Assembly: GCF_030272615.1 (NCBI RefSeq)
Contig: NC_081411.1
Coordinates: 184,195,572-184,259,571 of the forward strand
DNA: 64,000 nucleotides
Reading direction: 5' to 3'
DNA from: Cryptomeria japonica
Taxonomy: Eukaryota > Streptophyta > Pinopsida > Cupressales > Cupressaceae
Both the position numbers and the translations under genes were made by a program. Under the pieces are notes generated by a model that saw only the letters and a list, made by a program, of their open reading frames with translations, was not told the origin of the DNA and made no database searches. Shown piece by piece: positions 22,036 to 33,501 of the stretch. Numbering within the stretch: position 1 is the first letter of the stretch; every line of letters starts with the position of its first letter.

Positions 22036-22876
22036 GTAAGTACCAAAAAACCTCCTTGTACTTTGTCGCAATAAATATTGTCATTAATGCATGCTAAGTA
22101 GTGCAATAAATGCACTTTTAGGAATGTCAAACAAGGTCAAAAATTGCTGAGGCGCGAATGCGTTGGTACCAAGCGCATCTGTGTTTGTGCCAAGCGCATC
22201 TATGAATGAAAAGGTGTTTGTATCAAATGCGATCGTGTCTATGTTGTGCAAGTGTGTTTGTGCTATGTGGGTGCATTTGTGCTATATGGATGCGTCTGCG
22301 TAGAACAGAGGCACGTCTATGTATTTCAAGCGCGTCTGTGAAGAGCAGGCACGTATGTGCAATATGTAAGCGCGTTTATGTCTTTTAGGTCGAATTGGCA
22401 GTTCTGTGATGAACATACGTTGTCGATTGGATAAGATGCTGAGACGATACACTCAAGCAGGTCCTCTAGGGAAGACTAGAATAGCAGATAGGGCTAGGAT
22501 TGACAATTCTGTGATAGAACATACGTTGCCAATTAGGAAACTACTCAAGAGGATACAGTCAAGCAGAGGCCCTAGGATAGGATAGATCAAGGCACTTTGT
22601 GATGAATAGGGAGTACCAAGACGTAGTACTTTGGGAGAAATAGGGAGTACCAATATGAATAGCACTTTGTGATGAACAGGGAGTGCAAAAAAAGAGTAGC
22701 ACTTTGTGATGAACAGGGAGTACCACTAGGATAACAAGAAACACTTTGTGATGAACAGTGAGTGTCACTAGGATAGAGCACCATATGATAAATATAAGCA
22801 CTAAGATAAAAAGTAGCATTTTGTGATGAACAGTGAAGACCACTTTGACTAACACAGTTGATTTGCTTGACTGCAG
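22036..22876 (+). other. Intron of the PMD gene, filled with tandem repeats
   Basis: 841 bp, GT to AG. 22140-22385 holds repeated CAAGCGCATCTGTG or GCGCGTCTGTG words. 22394-22570 is a two-copy repeat built on TTCTGTGAT-GAACATACGTTG. 22592-22850 has six copies of GCACTTTGTGATGAACAG-GAGTACC at 35-70 bp spacing. Intron status rests on the two splice sites and on the phase-0 join to the PMD frame. Confidence 0.6.
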
Positions 22877-24204
22877 GAGTATCTACCTATGCTGGAGTCA
22901 CGGGAGAGATTCCCATCGACTCAGAGTTTACGACCAAAGCTAACTTTTGAGGATAGAGCCACGATCGAGGTTATGGGCTTGCACCACATTCTATATGTGC
23001 CTGAGGTTCGGGCGAACATGGGGTTGTTGACTACGCTGGCCGAGAGATGGCACTCAAAGACTTGCAGTTTTCATTTGTCGATGGGTGAGATGACAGTCAC
23101 CTTAGAGGATGTTTAAAGGATTCTGAGATACTGATTGATGGGGAGTTGATACCCTACGATTGAGATGGAGACAAGGATGCACTGAGATGAGTGTTCCAGG
23201 CTCTCGAATTGGAGATGAGGGTTGGACATGTGGCATGGGATACCATGACACGGACTAGATTGGCATTACCAGCTGTACTGGCAGGAGTGATTAGTGGGTT
23301 CCTATGTCCAAACAGGGCTACACGAGGATTGGTTGTGGGCTGGGGTAGCACATTGGAGACACTGGTGACACAGCATACCAGATTTTCCTGAGGACCATGT
23401 CTACTGGCACATTTGTATTATGAGCTTCAGTAGTTTGTATACCATGGATCCATAGGATTGGGCTATGGAGTGACATTATTGCAGGTATGGGCATATGAGC
23501 ATCTGTCGGTTATGTGACTGATTCATTTTAGAGGCAGGGGCCATGGACATAGTTTTGTTCATTTATATGACATGATCACATCTCAGCCACGGATTGGCAG
23601 ATTGGAGTATTGGCACTAACTCTTCAATGAGATTGACACTGTGGTATGGAGACCATATCGAGAGTGCGAGGATTGGGAGGATGACACAGTTGAGTTGCCA
23701 TATAATTTTTGGAGCAGGTATCTGATTGGGTCGACGCCCTATGTGCTGGAGAGGCAGTTGGTGGATAGGGTGGGCAGGCAATTTGGCAGGATTTAGCGGA
23801 TGCCATGGGGTTCTGGGATGTATGCTCGGACAGTGAAAGATCAGGCACACTTAGGGTCGTTGTTGTCATATGATCAAGCCGTGATGTAGTTGGCAAAGAT
23901 GGTGCCCTTGCCTTGGGATATGTGGCTAGAGATAGAGGATGTAGGAATGGATGCAGACTATACTGAATATAGGGCTGAGCATCCATTTCCATGGTTGACA
24001 GATCCAAGGGAGCAGGTAGATGGGGATAGCGGGGGTGATGAGGATGATGATGGAGATGGTGGGGGTAGATGTCGATGGAGGAGGCAAGGTGTGGTAGGTG
24101 AGAGGAGAGTGGCTCCTTTGACAGAGGGTGAAGAGGAGAGACAGGCTCACATGGTGAGAGGCAGAGGTGGATTACCATTACAGATGCCAGCAACACAGGG
24201 TCCC

Positions 24205-24420
24205 AGACAAGTATAGGGATAGGTATAGGGATGGGGATAGGGACAGGGGCAACCATAGGAGTAGCCATAGGTACATGGATAGGGGTAGCCACAGGAGCAG
24301 CCACAGGTACAGGGGGTAGAGGAGGAGGATGAGCTATTGGCTTTGAGGGAGATCTACCAGGGACAGGCAGATGAGATCCAAGATCTCGAGTGGGAGAGGG
24401 ATAGGCTCAGGAGATAGCTG
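24205..24420 (+). repeat. Gln-rich short repeat and charged helix at the PMD C-terminus
   Basis: 24205-24320 repeats ATAGGG, CAGGGG and CCACAGG words. In the PMD frame these are Gln/Gly/Pro codons, many CAG now reading TAG. It is followed by a Glu/Leu/Arg-rich segment (EEDELLALREIYQGQADEI) that looks like a coiled coil. Confidence 0.55.
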
Positions 24421-24877
24421 AGGGATACTAAGTGGGAGAGAGATCATGCTATCCAATGTTACACAGAGGTTGAGACAACACTGAGGGCAGGGAGGCGGGC
24501 GGTAGAGGAAATAGGAGCAGGGGAGGAGATAGGCTACTGGCGAGACTTCTATTATGGAGCAGTGCCACCAGATCAGCAGGCTAGGAGCTTTCGCAGACCA
24601 TCGTAGACAGCGATGACCACTGGAGGGAGGGACTGGAGATAGGCTTCTAGCGATGGGGTCATGGGTCCTCCACCACCACTAGATAGAGGGGATAGGAGAG
24701 ATGATCCTGGGGTGGGTCCTTCTAGGGCTCAGACTCCATCGAGGCTAGGCGGCTCCAAGGGAGGGAGTTCATCATAGCCTAGAGGGCTCCCTATGTATCA
24801 GTTTTGTACCATTTTGTATGATGATGTAGACACCTTTGGGTGATTGTAGCCATATGATTTTGACATCATTGTATCAT

Positions 24878-25377
24878 NNNNNNNNNNNNNNNNNNNNNNN
24901 NNNNNNNNNNNNNNNNNNNNNNNNNNNNNNNNNNNNNNNNNNNNNNNNNNNNNNNNNNNNNNNNNNNNNNNNNNNNNNNNNNNNNNNNNNNNNNNNNNNN
25001 NNNNNNNNNNNNNNNNNNNNNNNNNNNNNNNNNNNNNNNNNNNNNNNNNNNNNNNNNNNNNNNNNNNNNNNNNNNNNNNNNNNNNNNNNNNNNNNNNNNN
25101 NNNNNNNNNNNNNNNNNNNNNNNNNNNNNNNNNNNNNNNNNNNNNNNNNNNNNNNNNNNNNNNNNNNNNNNNNNNNNNNNNNNNNNNNNNNNNNNNNNNN
25201 NNNNNNNNNNNNNNNNNNNNNNNNNNNNNNNNNNNNNNNNNNNNNNNNNNNNNNNNNNNNNNNNNNNNNNNNNNNNNNNNNNNNNNNNNNNNNNNNNNNN
25301 NNNNNNNNNNNNNNNNNNNNNNNNNNNNNNNNNNNNNNNNNNNNNNNNNNNNNNNNNNNNNNNNNNNNNNNNNNNNN
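24878..25377. other. Assembly gap, 500 N
   Basis: Exactly 500 unknown bases, so the true length is not known. Open frames that cross it are artefacts. The body of the minus-strand element expected to the right of the LTR at 20830-21638 may lie wholly or partly here. Confidence 0.98.
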
Positions 25378-26461
25378 AAAAGCAGTCAAAGGATGGCGAA
25401 AAGAAGTTATTGCAACTTAAAAGTAGACTAAGAAACGTAATGAAATCTTTACATCTATTATGTTGTTGGAATTGATATGATTACTCGTATAAATAAAAAT
25501 AATAACTCTAGGTGGTTGATAAGATGGTGTATCCATTCATACATAACGTGGCATTTCATGTGTTTTGGTGTTCAATTCAAGCATGTTCATATTCTATATG
25601 CTCAAAAGATGAAAATATGAGTTAATATAAGCAGAAGCCCATCTAAATCTAGATCAAATATCTTTGATCATATGTAGTCCTTAAATGCATTTGTTTACGG
25701 TAGGATATGATTGATCTGCTTTGAAACAATTCAAGCAACTTCCATTTAGGCTTTCCAAGTCCCTTCCCTGAGATGTATGGCCTTTATAGTCTATTGGGGC
25801 GAGACACCAAATGTAAATAGACTCACTTGGTATTCTTTACCAAAATGTGTTAAGACTTGCAAACTTATTTTGTGTGAACTACTTATACAGCCAATTCCTA
25901 CGTACCAAACAATATGTAAATTTCAAAGGATTTTGGATATGTATAATCTAATTTATAGAGAAAGCATGCTAAGAAGAACCTAAATATGAAAAATTATCAT
26001 CTCAGGAATAGGCTTTTATGGATATCACTGAAATAGCCACCACAAGGTATATAAAGTCTCTCGACGCAAGGAGTGAAACTATCAATAAATGTAACATTTT
26101 ATACCCATTAAGAACAGATCTATTTTGTTATTTTGTAATGCCTCGCCTTTCCCTTCTAGGTTGTACCATATATACAGATATTTTGAGGCAAAATCTAGAA
26201 AAGACAAAGTCCAAAAAAATAATTTTGTACCTGCTCCAGCTCACATAACAACCTCAATAGCAATACAGCTTTGCTTCCGCTAAATGTGAGTCCCCCTCAT
26301 AATGAAAGAATGGGCTTTTTATCGAATGTTGATTTGTTCAACTTATATTCTATGGCTACAGACTCTCGAGTGTAAACATAACATATATGTATATATACAA
26401 AAAAGCAGTTGACAAAGTGTTTTACGGACATCAATGCATGTACTTTCGACCAGTTACACCG
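25378..26461. other. 3' flank of the RING gene
   Basis: AT-rich, without recognised genes. The part next to 26462 must hold the 3' untranslated region of the minus-strand RING gene. A (TA)n-rich stretch lies near 26380-26400. Confidence 0.4.
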
Positions 26462-29400
26462 CTAAATATCTTGCCTACAGACAGGGCAGGATCCATGCCT
26501 CATAAGCCATTTATCTACACAGGACATGTGAAATGTATGATGGCATAAAGGCAGGCTCCTAGCAGTTTCTCCTTGTTGAAGGTCCTAAACAAAACAAAAA
26601 AAGAAATAAAACAAAATATAAAATGTTTCATTTCTAAGATACTAGTATGGTACATGTATTTCCACCAAAAATCTAACAAATAATAATTTAAAGCAAAGGT
26701 TAAATACATAAATAAACTATATAAGACAAACCTGCAAACATATAGTGCAACAAATGTTCTCCCCACAAACATCCTTTTTAATTTCTTCAGTGATTAGATG
26801 TCGAGGAAGTTTCTCTAGGGAATCCCCAGATAACCCTTGCATTCCATCTTCTCCAAATATGTCATAAATCTCTTCATGGCTCGACCCTGCAATTCTAACC
26901 TGTTAAGCAAATATCCCCCTGTTATCCATTGAAAACGATATAAGCTAACAAAATTAAACGATGGTCACTTCAGCTGATGACATTTGAAAATATTTGTAAT
27001 TAATAATTATTTCACACAAGATAAGGAAAAAACCTGCCAATGGTATGCAGTTAGTGTTGCTGGGCCAACCTGTTCTTGTACAAACCTTCCATTAAGGAGC
27101 TCTTCAATGAAATCTGCCTACATAATTATGTATCATATCATCAAACAATAGAATTAAAATTGAATGAAAGAATATGTACATACAGCCAAAACCATAGTTG
27201 CTGAAATCGTCAAAAAATCATGACTAATCAGAACTCACCACTGTTGCTGATTTTCAAATCACCAGTTTTTCCAAAATTAATTGATGAACTAAAAAATTGA
27301 GACTTAAGATTAATCACAAAAAAAATCTGTGCGCCCCAAATTTTTGAACCTTTTTTGTGTTCTTTTATTTATATTTTTTTGGTTTTCCAGCATAACTTTT
27401 TCTCTATTTTTTGAGAGTTTTTATTAAATATGGCTGATTGTTTCCCAAGTTTTTCCCAATTTAAAATCTCTTTGAACTTCTGGTTTGTCAATTTATTCTC
27501 GAGAAAGATTTTTTTTACCACAACTTAAAACATCAAAAATTTTATGAACAAAACACAAAAGAAAAAGAGCTTACATAACTCTGATGAAGTATCATGCAAA
27601 ATTACATCCCAATTATAATTACATAGTTCTACAGTTGAACTGCAACAAGAATCACACAGGTAAAATGTGCTTAACATCCATGGGTAATATAATTCACTAA
27701 CCCATGGCCCAGACCAGGGCTACCCCCAATTTATAATCGTCTGATGCCAACTTGTAACAAACAACACCTGTATATTACAAAAACCATAGCACTTATCACA
27801 CAATAAGACATTGGAGGCTACGTCAGTAAGACATTGGATTAACACTAACAACCGATTATCACACAAAAATGTGAAACATTGCCTTTGGCACATTGTAATT
27901 TAGTCCACAAAATGTCTCTAAAATAGTTCAGCTTTCATCAAAACATAGTAGATCACCTTTCAAAAGATAGCACTAGCTTTGTCCAACAAAAGTTTGGGTA
28001 TATAATTCATCCTTACAACTTACGTATAAGGCACTTTTCAGAACCCTAACTCATACAAGTCTATTACTGGCAAATGAAAACTTGAAAACACAGAAGATCA
28101 TGCTTCATTAAATAAGGTTGCTCTTGCCCAGATGCTCGGATTACAGCCAGAAACTAGGTATACATCAGTAGATAACATAGGCAACATCAAAAACCGTGTC
28201 AGTAAATGACAAGAAGACTTCAATTAAGTATTCATTATTGATTAGCCATTGAAGAATGAGCATGACACCAGAAAAACATAACTGCACGATCTTGGACAAC
28301 ATCAGATTGACTTTGTGGGGAGGCTTCTCTTTCAATATTAAACTAGATTTCAAATTCGTTCAAAAACACCACTATAGTCTGCTTGGTAGTTTATTTTATG
28401 CAAATAATCAAGGAATTCAATTTTATAGAGTTGTTTTTGAACCACAATGACCAGTAAAAACCCAGAATCTTCAAATAAGATTCTATATTTGAACCTTTGT
28501 GATATATTGTCAAGTTGCAGGCATGATGACCACGAGTTTAGGTTGCAATCGTGACGAGCATGGAGGATAGGCAGCCCAACACTACAGTTTTATGCACGAT
28601 GAAATATTTGATTCAGCTAATGTAGACTTCAAATCTAACTGGAATGAATCATATTTTGAAATTTGTATTCCCTTGCACAACACATTTTTGCCAGTGTAAC
28701 AGGGTTCATGAAATTTTTACAGTAATTCCTACAGAATTATGCTTTTTTCAACCATACAACTTGAGAAGGTGTGTCTCAGTAGATTGATCTTCCATGAGAA
28801 GATGACAATAGAGCTTGCCTCTTGTTCAGTGTGTTGACAGTTGCGCTATCTCTGGCATTTGTTGCAATTTCCATCAATAGGTAGACTTGTGAATCTTAAC
28901 GAATGCAATAATATGTGACTACCTATAGCTAAAAAAATTGGCAATAGGTTGGATAGCCAATAAAGTGTTCACAAACAGTACAGGAACTGAATATCATTAT
29001 TCATATATAGTGGAATATTTCAAGTAAACAGCATACAAATGCTTGTTAGAATGACAGAACATAAACCTTCAGCACAAATTACAACCTCTAGATGAGACTG
29101 CCTTCACAAAATCAGATTTCATCCTCCGATCTCCAGCATCCAAGTGTTTTCATCTTTGAACTGATAGTTGAACACATGGTTAAAACTGTAGCAGAAATTA
29201 TAGGGAATATTGTAATGCCTTCAAAAGCAACCAAGTAATTCACTATATAAGAGCACCACCCAAAACTTAATGCAGTTCTTTCCATTTACCTTACAGAGAC
29301 CTTTGATGAAGTCCATGGACACATTTTCCAACTTCTAGTTGGGAATAGACAAAGGTTGTAGCAATCATATAAGAAAAACATGTTTTAGTTTATTTCATTG

Positions 29401-32357
29401 GTGAGTGATGCACTCCCTTATATGTTTGAGAACATTTTCCTTGAGGCCTTTCCAAGAGAATCCCTTATCCACGTATAAGTCTTGTAGAACTTCAGATGCC
29501 CAACCATTGGCACACCATGCAAAGCTCTCAAACTCTTTTCCTTCATCTTAGATTCGGAAACTAAGAAAATTCTTTCCTTGTATAAAATGAGACCATCTAC
29601 TACTAAGTACCTACCCTCCTTCACACTTTCATCTAAAATGTTAGAAGCAAAGACATTCTTAGAATATTTTCCCATGATTGAAGCCTTCCAATCAACAAAA
29701 ATAACAGAAATGGAATCTACACTACATATTCAAGAGAGTGCATGGGTAAATACATTCTTTTACCCTTTATGTACTCTATATCAAAATCATAAGCTTGAAG
29801 CTTAATCTCACACATTTTTGTTATTAATTATGCAAGTCACATCGGCCTAGGATGAACTTAAAGTTGTTATGTTCAAACACCACAGATTTCTGTGACGATG
29901 ATGAGGAGCAAAGGTTGCAGCTAGAGGCTAATGTAGCTCTTGGCAAAGTAAAGCAAGGACTATCAGTTTGTGGATGCAAATGTTCTGTTTGCTTCTGGAG
30001 ATGTGTGATGGAGAAAGGGCATGGTGACCGTCATTCTTGCATGGGGAGTCATTTGTGTACAGAAAACTGCAGTTATTGTGCTCAAGAAGGAGACAGCTTA
30101 AGCTTATGCGGGGATTTAGCAGGGCATGAAGGAAATCACAATTGCAAAAGGAAAAATCATACATGTGGCCAGAGCTGTTACTTATATGAGACATCTTCAA
30201 ATTGTAATGAGAAATGTTCTCTGTGGCCAGGGCACCCTGGCCAGCACAAGTGCAATTCCCCTCAACATATGTGCAACAGAAAATGCTCTCTTCCAAGCTG
30301 CATTAATCCCTGTGCTGTGACGATTGAATTGAACCATAAAGCGCATCAGTGCAATGAGAAATATTGTCCAACCAAATGCACGATAAATGGTTGCAGCAGC
30401 TCATTTCAGTCCTCCACCATACTTGAACAAGGTTCCATCATAAAAAAGCCTCACCAAGAGGTGACAATTTAGAAATCCTTCTTGTATCAATTTAATAATT
30501 ATGTTGAATATTGTAATAACAAGATTCTTTTTTAAAGGCAACAATACCACAATCAGGGCCACCTCATTAATCTAAGGATTAGAATTCATGAAGATAGAGA
30601 TCTAACAACAGATCAAAATAAAATTTAAAATGATTTTCAGAAGAGCAGGTGAATTGGTATTACCCTATCTTATATATATATCTACATAATAGTTTCCATG
30701 CAAAGAATCAAAACACATTGCAATATGATCCAAATCAAATAAGGCAAAAAGGCTACATTGTATTCATATGAAAACATGGATAAAGCATGTATGTATACAT
30801 TATATAACCTTAACATATAACATTTGTGTTCAATCGATGCCCTTGTTTGACCAGCAATATTGATTGTATTGATTAGTCTACACTAGCCATTCCCATTGAT
30901 GTTCATTTCCAGCCCAAACATCTGCCGGGTATGATTCCCTGCATTTCTTGGCCCCTTTGTTGCTGTTTGGTGGCTCTTTTATAGCTGTTTTGACCTGCAA
31001 ACATCAAACCTGCAATTAATTTTGACCTTTGCACGGCAGTTTCCAGACTTGACATTGATCATTCCAGAACTTGTTTGCAAGTATCTCATTGTTTCTTTCT
31101 GGTAGGACAATATTTTGATAGTATTCTATTACTATTATGAACTACTACCACTTCTTTACACACCACCAGGTCCTGGGTGTTTGTGAAATTGATTACCAAA
31201 CTGTTGTTCATATTTCTGAGTGCTTTTGGCTATGATTCAGACCTGTTTACCCTTCATATCAGTGAAAAGTCCAAGTTGCAGACCTGCAACCACTTTTTTA
31301 CACACTACCAAGTTCCGAGTGTGTGAAATTTATTAACATACTGCTGTTCAAAAAATTACACATTAAGTCAAATAATTGTAGCCATTGAGAGAAGCATTAG
31401 ATTAACTAGGAATTTAAAAATTTTACAAATGTTTTGAATTAAGCTCCCCTCCCTCATCGTTCAACCTTAACCTAAATTTGTGAATCTATATAAAAGGGTT
31501 CAAAGATAGAAATTACAAGATAACATGCTAGAAATCACGTATTTCAAAGTTCTTTCATTTTCTTACCAAAAGGTTGTAAAGTTTCCTAACAATAAGTCCA
31601 ATTAGTTATTTTCCTAAGTATTGCTACACAACAACTATACCATTACTATGTCCAACATTTGGCTGCTTCTGTAGTTTTCCCCAATATGTATTAAGAAACC
31701 ATACTGTCCGGGTAATAAGCTAAGGTACTCCATACTAAAAGCACAGTTGTACTCGTAAAGCTCAATTTACTCCTGAGCTTGATCACTACATCAAACCCCT
31801 TGTACAAAATTTGATTCAGATTAGTTTGTACAGTAAACAAAAAGATATGATTAGTAGACCCTCTCTGAATATCTTCTCTATTTCAACCAGTTAGGCTAGT
31901 TGTTTTCCCAAGTTGATCTACACAAAAGGAATACCTATGCCCAAAATTTGCCTATGATTTTTTCCCTAAAGTGCAGCGAGAAACCATACCAACTGTTACT
32001 CTACGTGTAGGTAAGTTCACAAGATAATCTAATCCCAAGCTTAGTCATGAGGCGAAATCTAAGGAATACAAAATTTGAACACATGCATCCCTAGAGTAGT
32101 TTCTACCATGGGAATCTCATACACCAAATTGTGACAGGCTTGATTGTGACCTAAAACACAACCTTTGCCTTTGCTTACCATTGATGATGAGCTCCTGGAT
32201 CTGGACCGCTCTGAATACCAATAAGCACGAGATGCTTCCAACACCTCAACAGATAGAACAGCACCCGCCACAGCTCCTAATCCAGCTCCACGAATAAGGC
32301 CACTGTCAGAGGCTCGGCCTGCTAATGCACCTGTGACAGCTCCAGTAAAAGCTCCTG
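26462..32357 (-). CDS. NEP1-interacting-protein-like RING-H2 E3 ubiquitin ligase (5' end not found)
   Basis: Four exons on the minus strand: 32357-32179 (phase 1 in), 27117-27034, 26899-26732 and 26584-26462 with stop TAG. All introns are GT-AG and all joins keep frame, giving about 184 codons of a family that usually has about 230. The first exon seen encodes Gly/Ala-rich hydrophobic sequence ([19 protein letters not shown], then [16 protein letters not shown]), the membrane-associated part. The next gives [12 protein letters not shown]. The last two make a RING-H2 finger: CCTICLQ, then [16 protein letters not shown], then [10 protein letters not shown] at the very C-terminus. The protein should move ubiquitin from an E2 to targets; relatives sit in plastid or other membranes. 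No stop or frameshift is seen. The N-terminal exon (about 45 residues) was not identified upstream of 32357. Confidence 0.85.
29225..29870 (-). pseudogene. Ty3/gypsy pol fragment (RNase H end to integrase core)
   Basis: Reading leftward: an RNase H tail ([15 protein letters not shown]) near 29790-29750; an integrase zinc-binding region in the open frame 29675-29418 ([18 protein letters not shown], then [19 protein letters not shown]); and after a frameshift near 29450 the start of the integrase core ([14 protein letters not shown]) near 29320. Both LTRs and most of pol are absent. Confidence 0.8.
29884..30472 (+). pseudogene. Cys/His-rich fragment of a VWA-domain multidomain protein
   Basis: About 195 open codons beginning after CCACAG (acceptor-like). 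Cys and His recur in units such as [53 protein letters not shown] and HMCNRKC, a zinc-binding type array. From knowledge of the family, such arrays precede a VWA domain in large uncharacterised proteins of plants, fungi and protists. A VWA fragment of that type lies 2.6 kb downstream on the same strand. There is no start codon in context and no neighbouring exon, so it is taken as a captured or decayed fragment. Confidence 0.6.
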
Positions 32358-33063
32358 CTGCAAATGGAGAAAAAAACCTATAGATTTCAGAATAGTTTCT
32401 AGAATTCCATTGTTTATTCGCTGCACTATATAATGCAATTCAGAAAGTTCACCGACAATCCAAATCTACCAATGGGATTTTAATAGAAACAAGACTTGCT
32501 TCACAATCATAGCAATCAAATTTGACATGTTAAAACCATTAAAACAACTGAAAAAGCATAAGCAATTTTAGTTTTTTGTTTACATTCAGTTGAGTATTTC
32601 TGATTAAGCAAAAGCCTATTACTGAAACTAGGGATTTTGTTTGCAAAAAGACTCTTAAACCTAATTGTAACATAAAAACCCTATTTAGTATCTCCTGAAC
32701 TTGAATAATTCCAAATTTCCCATAACTATTCAGAGAATGGAATATCTTACAGGCAACTCAAATCTCCAAACACGTGTAACAGTGTAACCAAGGCTACCTC
32801 ATAAAAAAATTAAATATTCATTATAGGCATGTATATCATACAATCAGATTCTTCTTGAAAAAATCTTAGGAATGAACCTCCACACTAAATTTGGATGACA
32901 TTCATGAGGGTCAAGATTAGTTGCAAGCTTGTAATTACAGCAATCAGATACCTAAACAAGAACGGAAATAAGTGAATACTTATTTATGAAAAGACAGAGA
33001 CAAGTTCTGTTTAGTTAAAGCAATCCCCATTGCAATCCTCAAGCAACTAGTAACTACTTACTA
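32358..33063. other. Unassigned sequence upstream of the first RING exon seen
   Basis: AT-rich; no hydrophobic exon of the expected NIP type was recognised on the minus strand here. It is probably part of the first intron. Confidence 0.35.
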
Positions 33064-33501
33064 TCTTGCAACTTTTGCCATCATTTTCGCTGTGATCATT
33101 CTACGAATGTACCTCACCATGTCATATTTATCATTGACAGATCAAGTTCAATGGGTGACCGAGACATTAGTCCCACTCTGGCAATGTTTAATAACCATAG
33201 TTGTAGGCTTGGATGCGTATATGAGGCGATTCTGAGATTTATACAAGTCCGCCTCAGAAAAATTTCTGATGATTCTGTATCTGTGGTTCTGTTTGATGCT
33301 AGCGCCAAGGTAGCTGTAGAGATGGAGGATATGCAAGAAGGTGTTGTCAATCTCCTTCTTCAGTATTTCCCTGGTAGAGGAACTAACTATTCATCAGCAT
33401 TAGATGCTGCAGACACACTATTAATTAAAGGAACCCGACATCATTCAGTTGGGATTTTGTGGTTGCAAATGCAGTTGTCCTGTTTTAGAAGAATTGCTTA
33501 A
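33064..33501 (+). pseudogene. von Willebrand factor A domain fragment
   Basis: The frame reads CDHSTNVPHHVIFIIDRSSS with the MIDAS motif DRSSSM (DxSxS), then CRLGCVYEAILRFIQVRLR, SDDSVSVVLFDAS and GRGTNYSSALDAADTLL. This is the N-terminal two thirds of a VWA fold of the kind attached to Cys-rich multidomain proteins. The match fades after about 33460. The parent is probably the same as for 29884-30472. No start codon is in a sensible place and the C-terminal part is absent. Confidence 0.7.

Larger units (their letters stand above)
21970..24790 (+). pseudogene. Plant mobile domain (MAIN-like) gene, two exons, degenerate
   Basis: Exon 1 is 21970-22035 (22 codons from ATG, starting MALVHRFDCIHQ). 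It ends at a strong donor (TCG then GTAAGTACC). Exon 2 starts at 22877 after CTTGACTGCAG and joins in phase 0. Exon 2 reads MGLHHILYVPEVRANMGLL, then LAERWHSKTCSFHLSMGEM and TVTLEDV. This is the signature of the plant mobile domain found in MAIN/MAIL proteins and in transposons that carry it. Stops begin at 23114; a one-base shift near 23130 restores IDGELIPYD. Later PMD pieces are readable at 23185-23390, 23560-23880 and 23890-24000, followed by an acidic Gly/Asp tail, a Gln-rich repeat and a charged helix. It lies antisense to the neighbouring LTR. It is decayed and is not expected to make full-length protein. Confidence 0.8.
27118..32178 (-). other. 5.06-kb intron of the RING gene
   Basis: Donor and acceptor are clear (ATG then GTAAGC; TAG before GCAGATTTC). 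It contains a gypsy pol fragment (29225-29870) and a Cys-rich gene fragment (29884-30472). The other parts (27118-29220, 30480-32178) are AT-rich with no recognised coding similarity. Confidence 0.75.

Noticed and set aside
23563-24304. Minus-strand frames of 95 and 226 codons rich in Pro, His and Ile
   Set aside because: They are shadows of the PMD frame; the PMD similarity is on the plus strand.
24836-25420. Long open frames on both strands at 24836-25420
   Set aside because: They consist almost wholly of unknown bases of the 500-N gap.
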